NCBI GenBank assembly: GCA_039819665.1
Contig: JBCBRM010000030.1
Location: 1 to 64,000 of the forward strand
Direction of reading: 5' to 3'
Length of the DNA: 64,000 nt
Origin: JAWPMV01 sp039819665
GTDB taxonomy: Bacteria; Bacteroidota; Bacteroidia; J057
Below, one piece after another: positions 8,105 to 17,511 of this stretch. The first letter of the stretch is position 1, and each line of letters starts with the position of its first letter. The translations under genes were made by a program, and so were the position numbers. Below the pieces are notes generated by a model that was given only the letters and a program-made list of their open reading frames with translations, was not told the origin of the DNA and did no database searches.

Positions 8105-10504
8105 TCATTGTATAATAATCTTCCTGCTATTCTTTTGGAGCTTGAATCGTGTCTGTAATAAATATATGCCTGGTCGTAAATGTTGCGTGTTCAAACGAAA
8201 ACTCTTATTTCTGCTCCGGTTAAAAGATTTTTGATAGACGATATTTCCTTTTGAATCTAAAAGTGTAAATGTGTGATGGCTAAGGTTTACGCCTTGTGGC
8301 TGAATCGTAATCTGTGTGCTCCCGGGATTGGGATAAATATCAAGCTTGACCTCATGTCTGGGAATAAGAAGCTCGATGATATCTGAGCGTTCTTCTTTGC
8401 CATTTGGCAAAATTCTTTTCAATTGGTAAAGAACCTTTTGCTTGACTGCATCTGGGGGGAGCCTTCTGTCCATGAATTCATAGCTTGGATCTGATTGAGA
8501 ACTAATCCTACCTATAGACTCAAAAACACTTTGCCTGGATGTTTTTCTTAAGATGTGGAATTTGCAAGCAGGAAGATCTCTTTCCAGTTCCCAGCTTAGG
8601 GAAGCGTACCTCCCCGTCCAGTTTGCTTCAAAGTACAAAAATTCCATGCTCAAGGTTTGCTGAGCTCGCCAGTCTTGATCCAGGCCCGCATTATATTTAG
8701 GATGGCTGCTGGGGGAAAGTCCAGAATTGCTCGGATTCCAGGAAGCAGTATTGTTATCGAATCCATCGTCCAGGCCATCTTCGTCTACATCTACCCCCAG
8801 ACTTTCGCCAGAACCAGAAGGAGAACCCATATCGGCTATATGATCCCCGTCTGAATCATGCCCTTCAATTATGTCTAGAATTGTATCCTCATCTGAATCC
8901 GTATCCTTATAATCTGCATTATTATCGCCATCCGTATCTACAGCCAGTATGCCATTTCCCCCGAAAGAACTATCGTCATCATCATATGCATTATCTATCC
9001 CATCTCCATCATCATCGCTACCAGATGCTGATACGTAGCTGCTGGTGCTTTGGCCTTCTGTATTATCTACTATTCCATCTCCATCCGTATCTATATCCAT
9101 GAAATCCGGCTTTCCGGAATTGTCTGCATTTGCATTAGGATACCCACTATCTGGCTTTCCATCATTATCAGAATCTGAAGAAGTTAGAATAAGGGCGTTT
9201 GAAAAATTTTCGGCTGTTCCGTCATTTCCTACGTCTCCATCTACTCCATCTGCAAAACCATCCCCATCAGTGTCTGTACTGCTATAGTCAATTTGGCCAT
9301 TTTGATCTACATCAGCTCCACCAGCTTCAATTACATCAACAATTCCATCCCCATCACTATCCAGGTCCCTCCAGTTCGGATAACCATCAGAGTCCAGGTC
9401 CCCATCCAATTCGTTTACTCCATCTCCATTAGCATCCAGAAGACTGGAAGTAGAGCCGTTTGAAGTTTCAAATATATCGGCAAGGCCATCGCCATCTGTA
9501 TCAGTATCATCATGAGCAACGCCATTTCCATTGCTATTTGCTCCACCTGCTTCAACGATATCAGGAATCCCGTCATTATCCGAATCCAGGTCAAAGGAAT
9601 TTGCAATTCCATCAGAATCGGTATCATTGCCTGGATAGGTGGTCAAATATGCAAAGGAGTCCATTCCGTGAAAATCAATGGCTGAAATATTGCCATAAGT
9701 GGCCACGATAGAAACCTGGCTCACGGGAAGGCGACTGATAAATCCCATAAAGTCTTCAGTATTTTGACCTACCAAATAGTTTCCTTTTAGGTTGTTATCT
9801 CCATCATATACATTTTGATATGCGGTATTTGATGCACCTATATTATATCCCTCTATTTTTAAGGCTAAAGCTGTATCCGCATATAATTCATAACTGATGA
9901 TATCATCATTTGCATTATCTGAATCAAAGACATCAATAAGGTCGAATCCAAATGCATATATGGCTTGGGTGAAGGTTAAGGTGATGGTATGAGAACCTGC
10001 ACCGCTGGCAGGGTCTATACGGATAGCAGATCCACTACTACCAGAGATGAATGCATTGCTCGACGAGCTACTAATGCTTGCTGAACCAGAAGTTTGGCTT
10101 ACAGTTCCATAGTTAAAACTTGAGGTCCCCGGACTGTTATCAAAGCTCAGGCTTTTGTTAAAGTTTAAAATAGCTTTTTCAAACCCCGACTCCTGATATC
10201 CCATTCCATTTGAATTTGTTCCAATAGTGAATACCTCCAAATGTCCGTCTTCCCAGGTAAGAGCATCAGATGCTGGCTCTACTGCCAACGGATTACTAAT
10301 GAGATTCTCGACAATATCCGGTATCCCATCATTATCATCATCGATATCATATAAATCTGCCACTCCGTCATTGTCTGTATCAGGCAATGAAAGAAGCTTC
10401 CATGCGCCCATTGCCGGGATAAGCAAAAGCAATATACCCAGTAAGTAGATGTGTATAAGTCTGTAGTCTGATCGGCTAAGGTTCTTTACAAGGGGAATCT
10501 TCAT
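8105..10504 (-). CDS. T9SS cargo protein with thrombospondin type 3 repeats
   Basis: A 799-residue paralogue of the next two minus-strand genes. A hydrophobic segment (about residues 17-38) is followed at once by a short Asp-rich block (DTDNDGVADLYD), then a unique beta-rich domain to about residue 290. The same long thrombospondin type 3 cassette found in its neighbours follows (about 295-615), then a spacer (MEFLYFEANW) and a T9SS type A sorting domain (YPNPGSTQ near 724). The C-terminal domain ends in a basic IIIQ stretch, typical of T9SS cargo. The 148-bp gap to the following gene has no clear terminator, so limited read-through is possible. Surface-exposed stalk protein is the inference; no catalytic motif is seen. 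Confidence 0.85.
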   Translation of the reverse strand: MKIPLVKNLSRSDYRLIHIYLLGILLLLIPAMGAWKLLSLPDTDNDGVADLYDIDDDNDGIPDIVENLISNPLAVEPASDALTWEDGHLEVFTIGTNSNGMGYQESGFEKAILNFNKSLSFDNSPGTSSFNYGTVSQTSGSASISSSSSNAFISGSSGSAIRIDPASGAGSHTITLTFTQAIYAFGFDLIDVFDSDNANDDIISYELYADTALALKIEGYNIGASNTAYQNVYDGDNNLKGNYLVGQNTEDFMGFISRLPVSQVSIVATYGNISAIDFHGMDSFAYLTTYPGNDTDSDGIANSFDLDSDNDGIPDIVEAGGANSNGNGVAHDDTDTDGDGLADIFETSNGSTSSLLDANGDGVNELDGDLDSDGYPNWRDLDSDGDGIVDVIEAGGADVDQNGQIDYSSTDTDGDGFADGVDGDVGNDGTAENFSNALILTSSDSDNDGKPDSGYPNANADNSGKPDFMDIDTDGDGIVDNTEGQSTSSYVSASGSDDDGDGIDNAYDDDDSSFGGNGILAVDTDGDNNADYKDTDSDEDTILDIIEGHDSDGDHIADMGSPSGSGESLGVDVDEDGLDDGFDNNTASWNPSNSGLSPSSHPKYNAGLDQDWRAQQTLSMEFLYFEANWTGRYASLSWELERDLPACKFHILRKTSRQSVFESIGRISSQSDPSYEFMDRRLPPDAVKQKVLYQLKRILPNGKEERSDIIELLIPRHEVKLDIYPNPGSTQITIQPQGVNLSHHTFTLLDSKGNIVYQKSFNRSRNKSFRLNTQHLRPGIYLLQTRFKLQKNSRKIIIQ

Positions 10505-10657
10505 ATGTGCGCCTTAATCGTTGTATACAAGAAGGCAGATTCCCTATTGAAATGAAGGGGAAATTGGAGAGAGAATATAACAGATGAAAGATTTACGAGA
10601 AATCGGTTTTTCCGAAATATCGTAAATAAGCTTTGGTCTGCTAAATGTTTTGATTAT

Positions 10658-10702
10658 AAAAAATGAACCATTTGCAGAATGGGATTTTTCTGCGAATGGT
10701 TC
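10658..10702 (-). terminator. Intrinsic terminator of the DUF1080 gene
   Basis: A 15-bp stem (GAACCATTTGCAGAA at 10665 paired with 10688-10702, one wobble) is followed on the minus strand by a run of six T. It lies 33 bp past the stop codon at 10735. Confidence 0.85.
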
Positions 10703-10734
10703 GGGTAAGTATTAAGTCTTGTATGAGGAAATGT

Positions 10735-12147
10735 CTAATTGCCCAGGCGACGGACTTTTATGCTGCGAAAATGAACCTCATCTCCGTGCTCCTGAAGAAG
10801 GATATGCCCACTTTGCCAGCGTCCAAATCCCTCCCATTTGCTATATTTACTTCTGGCTACAATCGCTTGAAAAGCTTGCGTACCTCTTTCATATTCAAGG
10901 ACTTTACGATAATTGAGCCAGTGTTCTACATGAGCTCCCTTGAACATTTCTCTAGCTGAACGGTTTCCTCCGCTGATCCATTCTTCCATTCGCTCACCTG
11001 AAACTATGAGACGAGCATGATTCCACTCTCCGGGTTTTTTTACAATCTTTTTTTCGTGAGCCGGGATCATATCATAAAGGGAAGCAACCGTTCTGTTTCC
11101 TGCAGCTCCTTTTTTTGCATCCGGATGTTTTTTATCGTCAAGTATCTGATATTCGAGGCCGATGGCGGAGGCTTTCCCTGTCTGATTTGTCAGGTATTCT
11201 TCTGTAATGAAATACTTGATTCCACTATTTGCGCCTTCAGATAACATGAATTCTACCTGAAATTCAAACATTCCAAACTCCTCTTTGGTAACGATATCAC
11301 CCGCTCCCTGAGATTCTCCCCCTCCTTGAGACTCTACTATCAGTTCTCCATTTTCTACACGCCAGCCCTTTGAAGGAAAGTTTTCTTTATGAGCATTTCT
11401 CCATTGATCAGTACTTTTTCCATCAAATAAAAGCTCCCATCCCTGGGCGCGTTCTTGAGGAGAAAGGTTATTGGGAATAAGATTAACTACGGGAATAGAC
11501 GTCCAGGGACTAGGAACGAGATTTTCCGTTTGAATATGAATATTTCTCCAGCGAATTTCTCTTCCGGATTCTTCTTCTTTTCCTATGCTGTGAACTTGTA
11601 AAGCGATAAAGCCTTCTGCTGTCATGTCATCTACGAGATCAGTTGCGGGTACGCCATTTATCCAGGTTCGGATCGAGTTTCCGATAGCTTCGATTCTGTA
11701 ATGGTTCCACCCGTTTTGTTTAAAGGCTTTACGTGCCTTTGGGTTCATGTCGAGGGGGTACAACCAACCTCTACGAGCTTCGTCATATACGCCACAGCTC
11801 CAGGCTCTTTCGGAGGGATCTATTTCCACTTGATATCCATGTACCCGGCCATCTTTGTAATCAGGTAAGCTATTGCTTCGAATCTGGATACCGCTGTTCA
11901 TGCGCGGGTCTACTTTATATTCCAGTTCTAGAATAAAGTCGCCATACATTTTTTCAGTAGCGAGGAAGGTGTTGGGAGTTTTCATTTTGGTAACTCCGAC
12001 GATCTCATTGCCTTCAATATGATACTCAGCCGTACCGTTTAGTTTTTTCCAGCCATTGAAGTCTTTTCCGTTGAAAAGGTTGGTCCAATTTTGTGCTGAA
12101 ATATTTAGGGAGGCAAAGAGGAAACCGAACAAGATAAGGGATCTCAT
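10735..12147 (-). CDS. Secreted protein with two DUF1080 (3-keto-disaccharide hydrolase-type) domains
   Basis: 470 residues with a cleavable signal peptide (MRSLILFGFLFASLNISAQ). Two laminin-G-like DUF1080 domains follow. The first runs from about residue 20 to 205 (LFNGKDFNGW, NSGIQIRS), the second from about 236 to 468 (LFDGKSTDQW, NSGIKYFI). DUF1080 proteins bind or hydrolyse sugars, and some cleave 3-keto-glucosides; tandem copies are common in Bacteroidota and Planctomycetes. No oxidoreductase partner (GFO/IDH/MocA) lies beside it here, so a keto-sugar pathway is not supported by context. It has its own terminator at 10658-10702 and is separated from dnaK upstream by 167 bp. Confidence 0.8.
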   Translation of the reverse strand: MRSLILFGFLFASLNISAQNWTNLFNGKDFNGWKKLNGTAEYHIEGNEIVGVTKMKTPNTFLATEKMYGDFILELEYKVDPRMNSGIQIRSNSLPDYKDGRVHGYQVEIDPSERAWSCGVYDEARRGWLYPLDMNPKARKAFKQNGWNHYRIEAIGNSIRTWINGVPATDLVDDMTAEGFIALQVHSIGKEEESGREIRWRNIHIQTENLVPSPWTSIPVVNLIPNNLSPQERAQGWELLFDGKSTDQWRNAHKENFPSKGWRVENGELIVESQGGGESQGAGDIVTKEEFGMFEFQVEFMLSEGANSGIKYFITEEYLTNQTGKASAIGLEYQILDDKKHPDAKKGAAGNRTVASLYDMIPAHEKKIVKKPGEWNHARLIVSGERMEEWISGGNRSAREMFKGAHVEHWLNYRKVLEYERGTQAFQAIVARSKYSKWEGFGRWQSGHILLQEHGDEVHFRSIKVRRLGN

Positions 12148-12230
12148 AGGTAGTAGTTTTTATAAGTGAATTTTTGCTTTCTCAAATCTACAAAATATGT
12201 AGGAGGAGGCAATTTTTTCCCAAAGAAAGA

Positions 12231-12258
12231 GGCGTTTACTCCTTGTGGAATAAACGCC
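12231..12258 (-). terminator. Probable terminator after dnaK
   Basis: GGCGTTTA and TAAACGCC form an 8-bp stem. On the minus strand it is followed by TCTTTCTTTG, a broken T-run. It lies 57 bp past the dnaK stop. Confidence 0.5.
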
Positions 12259-12314
12259 GTCCCCTTCGCAATTAATTATGTTGAAACAGGGGCGAGACTT
12301 AGCTCGCCACCAGA

Positions 12315-14213
12315 TTATTTCGAGTCGTCAACTTCTTCATACTCTACGTCTGTTACTTCTGGTTCGCCTTCAGGTGCTGCTTGCTCTGCACCTGTAGGTC
12401 CTCCTGCAGCTTGCTCAGACTGGTACATTTCTGTAGAAGCTGCCTGCCATGCTGCATTCAGAGCAGCGGTAGCAGCATCAATACGTCCGAAGTCTTTTTC
12501 TCCATGTGCTTCTTTCAATTCTTTGAGTGCATCGCCGATGGCAGTTTTATGATTGTCAGACAGTTTTTCGTCCAACTCTCCCAACTGCTTCTCAGTACTG
12601 AAGATCAAGGCATCTGCTGCATTAAGTTTGTCAACTTCCTCTCTTCTAGCCTGATCCGCTTCTTCGTTTTCGGCAGCCTCTCTCTTCATTCTGTCAATCT
12701 CCGCATCGCTAAGACCAGTAGAAGCTTCGATACGAATCTTCTGCTCTTTACCGGTGGCTTTATCTCTTGCACTCACGTTGAGGATACCATTGGCATCAAT
12801 ATCGAAGGATACCTCAACCTGAGGAATACCTCTAGGAGCAGGAGGAATGCCATCCAGGTGGAACTTACCGAGGGTGCGGTTATCAGCAGCCATAGGTCTT
12901 TCTCCCTGAAGGATATGGATTTCAACAGAAGTTTGATTATCAGCTGCTGTTGAGAATACTTCTGATTTCTGCGTAGGGATGGTGGTGTTAGCTTCGATCA
13001 GTTTGGTGAATACACCTCCCATGGTTTCGATACCCAAAGAAAGAGGAGTTACGTCCAGGAGCAATACTCCTTTTACATCTCCACTCAAAACACCTCCCTG
13101 AATAGCTGCTCCAATCGCAACAACTTCGTCAGGGTTTACGCTCTTATTAGGCTCACGCTTGAAGAATCCTTTTACAATCTCCTGAACCTTAGGAATACGG
13201 GTAGAACCTCCTACGAGGATTACTTCGTCTACATCATCCACAGTCAGTTTAGCTGCTTTAAGGGCTTCTCTACAAGGAGTCAGACAGCGATCGAAAAGTT
13301 TATCAGCAAGCTGCTCGAATTTTGCACGGCTGAGGCTACGCTCAAGGTGCTTGGGTCCGTCAGCATCCATAGCCAGGTAAGGAAGGTTGATTTCTGCCTG
13401 GTTGGTAGAAGAAAGCTCAATTTTCGCTGTTTCTGCAGCTTCTTTCAGACGTTGCAGGGCTTTAGGATCTTTTCTCAGGTCCTGTCCATGCTCTTTCTCA
13501 AATTCTTCTGCCAGCCAGTTGATGATGATTTGGTCAAAATTATCACCACCTAAGAGAGTATCACCATTGGTAGACAATACTTCAAATACTCCATCTCCCA
13601 ATTCGAGGATAGAGATATCAAAAGTACCCCCACCGAGGTCAAATACGGCTACTTTTACATTTTTATCCTGCTTATCAAGCCCATAAGCCAAAGCTGCTGC
13701 AGTTGGCTCATTGATGATCCTTTTTACAGTCAATCCAGCAATCTCACCAGCTTCTTTGGTCGCGTTTCTCTGCGCATCGTTAAAATAAGCAGGTACAGTG
13801 ATCACCGCTTCTTTCACTTCATAGCCCAATTTGTCTTCAGCGGTCTTCTTCATTTTCTGAAGGACCATAGCTGAAATCTCCTGAGGAGTATAGGTGCGGT
13901 CATCGATCTGAGCTACTGCCAAATCATTTCTTCCACTAACTACTTTATAAGACATTTCACTGATTTCCTTTTTGGACTCAGTGAATTTGCGTCCCATAAA
14001 ACGCTTGATAGAGCGTATGGTTTTTATAGGATTAGCCAGGGCCTGACGTTTGGCCTGCTCTCCAACTACCCGCTCACCGTCTTTTGTAAATGCTACAACA
14101 GAAGGAGTTGTTCTTTTTCCTTCGGAATTGGTAATTACTTCGGGCTCATTCCCCTCCATGACAGCAACGCAGGAGTTGGTAGTCCCTAAGTCTATGCCTA
14201 TAATTTTGCTCAT
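12315..14213 (-). CDS. dnaK: Molecular chaperone DnaK (Hsp70)
   Basis: 632 residues, normal length for DnaK. The nucleotide-binding domain has IGIDLGTTNSCVAVMEG at residues 4-20, DLGGGTFDISIL in phosphate loop 2 and VILVGGSTRIPKVQ in the adenosine motif. The substrate-binding domain follows (LLLDVTPLSLGIETMGG) with the helical lid, and the acidic tail ends EVTDVEYEEVDDSK. It folds and refolds proteins in the cytoplasm with DnaJ and GrpE, neither of which is in the window. The small heat shock gene hsp20 lies 57 bp upstream on the same strand, so the two are probably co-transcribed as a heat-stress unit. No CIRCE element was noticed in front of the pair. Confidence 0.98.
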   Translation of the reverse strand: MSKIIGIDLGTTNSCVAVMEGNEPEVITNSEGKRTTPSVVAFTKDGERVVGEQAKRQALANPIKTIRSIKRFMGRKFTESKKEISEMSYKVVSGRNDLAVAQIDDRTYTPQEISAMVLQKMKKTAEDKLGYEVKEAVITVPAYFNDAQRNATKEAGEIAGLTVKRIINEPTAAALAYGLDKQDKNVKVAVFDLGGGTFDISILELGDGVFEVLSTNGDTLLGGDNFDQIIINWLAEEFEKEHGQDLRKDPKALQRLKEAAETAKIELSSTNQAEINLPYLAMDADGPKHLERSLSRAKFEQLADKLFDRCLTPCREALKAAKLTVDDVDEVILVGGSTRIPKVQEIVKGFFKREPNKSVNPDEVVAIGAAIQGGVLSGDVKGVLLLDVTPLSLGIETMGGVFTKLIEANTTIPTQKSEVFSTAADNQTSVEIHILQGERPMAADNRTLGKFHLDGIPPAPRGIPQVEVSFDIDANGILNVSARDKATGKEQKIRIEASTGLSDAEIDRMKREAAENEEADQARREEVDKLNAADALIFSTEKQLGELDEKLSDNHKTAIGDALKELKEAHGEKDFGRIDAATAALNAAWQAASTEMYQSEQAAGGPTGAEQAAPEGEPEVTDVEYEEVDDSK

Positions 14214-14270
14214 ATAAATTTGTTATGCTTAGTGATCTATTTTATGTGATTGCCACAATTTCTTGTGGAC

Positions 14271-14735
14271 TTAGTTGATTTCTATATCCTTATCATTCTT
14301 CTTTTTTCCACCAGCCCAGGGGAGTCTGATTGTCAAAACGCCTCCATCGTATTTGGCTTTGATATTTTCCATCTCTACATCGAGCGGCAAAGTGAAATTG
14401 AGGAAAAAAGTACCGTATCTTCTTTCTCTTTTTGTGTAGTCAAAGTTCTCTGCATCATCGTGCATACGCTTGACGCCTTTAACTGTCAGAACTCCCTCGT
14501 GTATATGAAGATTTGTTTCTTCCTTTTTTACACCGGGTAGTTCAACTTCTACTACATATTGATCAGTTGTGAAGAACACATCTGAACGGGGAGTAAATTC
14601 GCCGGATTCGCCAAAGCCTTCTCCACTGAAAACATCCTCCATAAATCCGCCCACCTTTTTACTAAATGAACTCAAGTTGTCCATCAGGCCATCGGTGAAA
14701 TTTTTAAGCGTATCGTCGTTCTTTTGTTCTGACAT
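14271..14735 (-). CDS. hsp20: Small heat shock protein, Hsp20/alpha-crystallin family
   Basis: 154 residues. A short N-terminal arm (residues 1-45) precedes the alpha-crystallin domain (about 48-145), with VEVELPGVKKEETNLHI, the RERRYGTFFLNFTLP strand and the GGVLTIRLPW motif that matches the conserved A-x-x-x-GVL-x-I signature. The C-terminal IEIN is a weak version of the IxI oligomerisation tail. This is an ATP-independent holdase that keeps unfolded proteins soluble for DnaK, which follows 57 bp downstream. The start is preceded by an AT-rich leader of about 80 bp. Confidence 0.93.
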   Translation of the reverse strand: MSEQKNDDTLKNFTDGLMDNLSSFSKKVGGFMEDVFSGEGFGESGEFTPRSDVFFTTDQYVVEVELPGVKKEETNLHIHEGVLTVKGVKRMHDDAENFDYTKRERRYGTFFLNFTLPLDVEMENIKAKYDGGVLTIRLPWAGGKKKNDKDIEIN

Positions 14736-14860
14736 AAGCTATTTTTTTATTAATGGTAAACAATCAAAGTGCCATTGCTATTTTTTGCCTTTTTGACGCA
14801 GAAATCAGGTGCCAAAATGTCAGGTTGTCAGGTATGCCTTTCTTTTATCTGACGAATATG

Positions 14861-14868
14861 TACCTTCG
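14861..14868 (+). promoter_or_regulatory. Bacteroidota -7 promoter box (TACCTTCG)
   Basis: TACCTTCG fits TAnnTTTG/TTCG and lies 18 bp before the ATG at 14887. A transcript from it starts after the longer upstream reading frame begins, which argues for the 14887 start of the SDR gene. Confidence 0.5.
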
Positions 14869-14886
14869 GGCTGCCAAATTGAATCT

Positions 14887-15684
14887 ATGGAAATCAAAAA
14901 CAGCATCATGTGGATCACAGGGGCTTCATCCGGGATCGGTGAAACTTTGGTCTATGAAGCACTTAAGCAGGGCGCTCAAAAGATCATTATTTCTGCCAGA
15001 AGGTTGAAAGAACTGGAACGGGTGAAGGCTAATTGTGGAGATAAGGCGGAAAAAATAGAAATATCTACCCTTGATCTTAGTCAAACAGAAAAGGTCCATG
15101 AACTCGCGGATTTCTGGGCAGAAAAACTGGGTCGTATTGATATTCTGGTTAACAATGGCGGCATAAGTCAGCGTTCGAAAGCCGGAGAGACCAGCCTGGA
15201 AGTGGATCGACGGATCATGGAGGTGAATTATTTTGGACAGATCGCTTTAACCAAGGCTGTATTGCCGCATATGGTAAAGCAGGGGGGAGGGCATATCGTA
15301 GCGGTAAGTAGTGTAAGTGGAAAATTCGGTTTTCATTTACGGTCAGCCTATGCTGCTTCTAAACATGCCTTGCACGGTTTCTTTGAGTCTGTTTACCTCG
15401 AGTATTATGAGGAAAAAGTTCGCACGACCTTGGTAAATCCCGGGCGAGTGCATACCCAAATCTCAGTAAATTCTTTGACAGGGGATGGAAGTAAACATGG
15501 AGAAATGGACCCTGGACAGGCCAGAGGAATGCCTGCGGATGTCTGCGCACGTCATATTCTAAAAGCCATTCGCAAAGAAAAGCCTGAGATTAACCTGGTA
15601 TGGCCGGATATCGTATTGGTGTATTTGAAAAGGTATGTCCCTTTTTTGTTTCGGAAAATGGCGTTGAGGGTGAAGCCGAAATAA
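14887..15684 (+). CDS. Short-chain dehydrogenase/reductase (DHRS7-like SDR)
   Basis: 265 residues from the ATG at 14887. An upstream in-frame start at 14809 would add 26 residues that do not look like an SDR N-terminus and would precede the promoter box at 14861. Classical SDR motifs are present: TGASSGIG (residues 11-18, cofactor binding), NNGG (89-92), the catalytic serine in SSVSG (about 142) and YAASK (155-159). The sequence around DILVNNGGISQRS resembles the DHRS7 branch, NAD(P)H-dependent oxidoreductases of lipid-like or carbonyl substrates. No metabolic neighbour specifies a substrate. A repeat array (15778-15810) lies 93 bp downstream. Confidence 0.9.
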   Translation: MEIKNSIMWITGASSGIGETLVYEALKQGAQKIIISARRLKELERVKANCGDKAEKIEISTLDLSQTEKVHELADFWAEKLGRIDILVNNGGISQRSKAGETSLEVDRRIMEVNYFGQIALTKAVLPHMVKQGGGHIVAVSSVSGKFGFHLRSAYAASKHALHGFFESVYLEYYEEKVRTTLVNPGRVHTQISVNSLTGDGSKHGEMDPGQARGMPADVCARHILKAIRKEKPEINLVWPDIVLVYLKRYVPFLFRKMALRVKPK

Positions 15685-15777
15685 GGAGTGTTCTCATGTT
15701 CTGGTTTTTTAGACGGCCCATAGACTTTATAAGCGGTTTGGGTTTGGTAGGTTAACTCGAATCATCAACTCCCGCAT

Positions 15778-15810
15778 ACTAACACACTAAAACGCTAACA
15801 CCCCAACACG
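15778..15810. repeat. Octamer repeat array, copy 1
   Basis: Four contiguous 8-bp units: ACTAACAC, ACTAAAAC, GCTAACAC, CCCAACAC. A degenerate opposite arm (GGTTTGGGTTTGGTAGG) may lie at about 15734-15751. It is followed by GTCT and an A-run. Confidence 0.85.
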
Positions 15811-16313
15811 TCTAAAAAAAAAAAGCGCAAAGCACGCAGATCCAAGATCTTTGTGCCTTGCACATCCTCGTCCTTAATTCTTAATGTATTTTCTAATACT
15901 CTTTAGGCTGTTTAAGGATCTTAACACTCATTTAGGTACGTCATTGATCGTAATTTTTTGTGTCTTCATAGCTGTGCATATGATTCTCAAGGTCGCGAGG
16001 ATTTGTTTGTTTGTTGTACCCAAAGATGATGGATAGTAGGGAGCTCCTGAAACTGATTTTTACAGATGTCGAAAAGGGATTTGTGATATTTCCCAAAAAA
16101 AGGAAGAGACCTTTCAATCTTTGGGATTTATTGCAAAAAAGCCTTAAAAAAGTGCCGACAGCCCTATTTTACCATAAGGACTCCCTAATTTATTAAGGGA
16201 ATCAATAGAAATGATTTGTACTTTTTTCTGCTTTCGGCATTTTTTGAAACGATATTTCGAGATTTCAAAGGACTTCGGGGCCGGGTGCTAAAGTGAGTAT
16301 TTAACGAAATGCA

Positions 16314-16321
16314 TATATTTG
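16314..16321 (+). promoter_or_regulatory. -7 promoter box TATATTTG for the VOC gene
   Basis: TATATTTG matches TAnnTTTG exactly and lies 28 bp before the start codon at 16349. No clear TTTG -33 box is seen at 19-bp spacing. Confidence 0.45.
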
Positions 16322-16348
16322 AACTCGAATAACATCTAATCCTCGTTC

Positions 16349-17416
16349 ATGAAACCCGTAATTAGTGGTATACAACAAATAGGTATCGGAATTCCCGATG
16401 TGCATGCTGCCTTTAAATGGTACAGAGAAAATTTGGGTATGGATATCCCGATCTTTGAAGAAGCTGCCGAAGCAAATTTGATGCTTCCTTATACAGGTGG
16501 AAAACCCCACGAGCGACATGCCATCCTGGCGATTAATATCCAGGGCGGCGGCGGCTTTGAGATTTGGCAATATACCAGCCGGACTCCGGAAGCTCCGAAA
16601 TTTGAGCCCAAACTTGGGGATTATGGAATTTATGCTGCACGGATCAAATCCCGCAATGTCAATAAGGCCTATGAAGTGATGAAGGCTAAAGGCGAAAATT
16701 TGCAAGGAGAAGTACAAACAGGACCCGATGGAACTCCCCACTTTTTTGTAAAAGATCCTTATGGAAATCTCTTCCAGATTGTAGAAGGTAAAGATTTCTT
16801 TGGGGAGTCTGATTCCGCCACCGGTGGACCTGCAGGAGCTATTATCGCAGTTTCAGATATGGATAAGAGTATAGAATTCTACAAGGATATACTCGGTTAT
16901 GATAAAGTATTATATGATGAGTCTGGAAAGTTTGGGGATTTAACACAAATCCCCGGCGGTGAGGGGGAGTTTAGAAGGGTATTGCTGACACATAGCCAGA
17001 CAAGAGAGGGCGGATTCAGCCGCATGTTTGGCAGTAGCCAGATTGAGCTTTTTCAACTAAAAGGCGGAAGTCCAAAAAAGATCTTCGAAAATCGCTTTTG
17101 GGGAGATTTGGGCTATATCCATCTTTGCTTCGACATCAGAGGCATGGAAGAACTACGGAAGCTATGCGCCGAAAAAGGGCATCCCTTTACCGTAGACAGC
17201 CAGGCTGCAATGGGAACTTCTTTCGATATGGGCGAAGCAGCTGGGCTTTTTTCCTATATCGAAGACCCGGATGGTACCCTCATCGAATTTGTAGAAACCC
17301 ACAAAGTACCAATCATGAAGAAATTCAATTGGTACATCAATATGCTCAAACGAGACGCCCGCAAGCCTCTTCCTAATTGGATGTTGAAGGCTTTGAGATT
17401 TAACAGGGTAAAATAA
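16349..17416 (+). CDS. Two-domain VOC (glyoxalase/extradiol dioxygenase fold) protein
   Basis: 355 residues with two vicinal-oxygen-chelate modules. The first, about residues 8-145, starts GIQQIGIGIPDVHAAFKWY and ends with DPYGNLFQIVEG. The second, about 165-316, starts IIAVSDMDKSIEFYKDILGY and ends with DPDGTLIEFVETH. The terminal Glu and His positions could bind a metal as in glyoxalase I or ring-cleaving dioxygenases, but not all ligand positions can be confirmed by eye. A 40-residue basic tail follows. Function could be isomerase, dioxygenase or ligand binding. The stop codon is followed within 5 bp by an octamer repeat hairpin. Confidence 0.8.
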   Translation: MKPVISGIQQIGIGIPDVHAAFKWYRENLGMDIPIFEEAAEANLMLPYTGGKPHERHAILAINIQGGGGFEIWQYTSRTPEAPKFEPKLGDYGIYAARIKSRNVNKAYEVMKAKGENLQGEVQTGPDGTPHFFVKDPYGNLFQIVEGKDFFGESDSATGGPAGAIIAVSDMDKSIEFYKDILGYDKVLYDESGKFGDLTQIPGGEGEFRRVLLTHSQTREGGFSRMFGSSQIELFQLKGGSPKKIFENRFWGDLGYIHLCFDIRGMEELRKLCAEKGHPFTVDSQAAMGTSFDMGEAAGLFSYIEDPDGTLIEFVETHKVPIMKKFNWYINMLKRDARKPLPNWMLKALRFNRVK

Positions 17417-17510
17417 AAACGTGTTGGGGTTGGTGTGTGTTAGTGTTGTGTTTTAAACACAGCTACACAAAACGCCAACACCCTAAAACCCCAACACACT
17501 AACACGTTTT
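17416..17510. repeat. Octamer repeat hairpin, copy 2
   Basis: The left arm starts AAAACGTGTTGGG (17416). The right arm has GCCAACAC, CCTAAAAC, CCCAACAC, ACTAACAC, then GTTTT (17474-17510). The outer 10 bp (AAAACGTGTT and AACACGTTTT) pair perfectly, and several slipped pairings are possible. It fills the whole gap between the VOC gene and the next gene, and could act as a terminator. Confidence 0.88.
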
Positions 17511-17511
17511 C

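Larger units (their letters stand above)
15685..16348. other. Intergenic region of 664 bp with repeats
   Basis: Holds an octamer repeat array (15778-15810), an imperfect hairpin at 15827-15861 (GCAAAGCACGCAGATC with its near complement, 3-nt loop) and a promoter-like box at 16314. A 57- to 61-codon open frame at 16011-16196 is the only reading frame and is probably chance. Nothing else is recognised. Confidence 0.6.

Noticed and set aside
1415..9711. Many open frames of 60-170 codons antisense or out of frame within the three T9SS cargo genes
   Set aside because: They arise from the repeated Asp/Gly codons of the thrombospondin type 3 repeats; their products are low-complexity His/Ser/Pro-rich strings with no independent start context.
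16011..16196. Open frame of about 57-61 codons in the intergenic region
   Set aside because: Basic, no recognisable motif, weak start and no neighbour link. It cannot be told from chance without conservation data.
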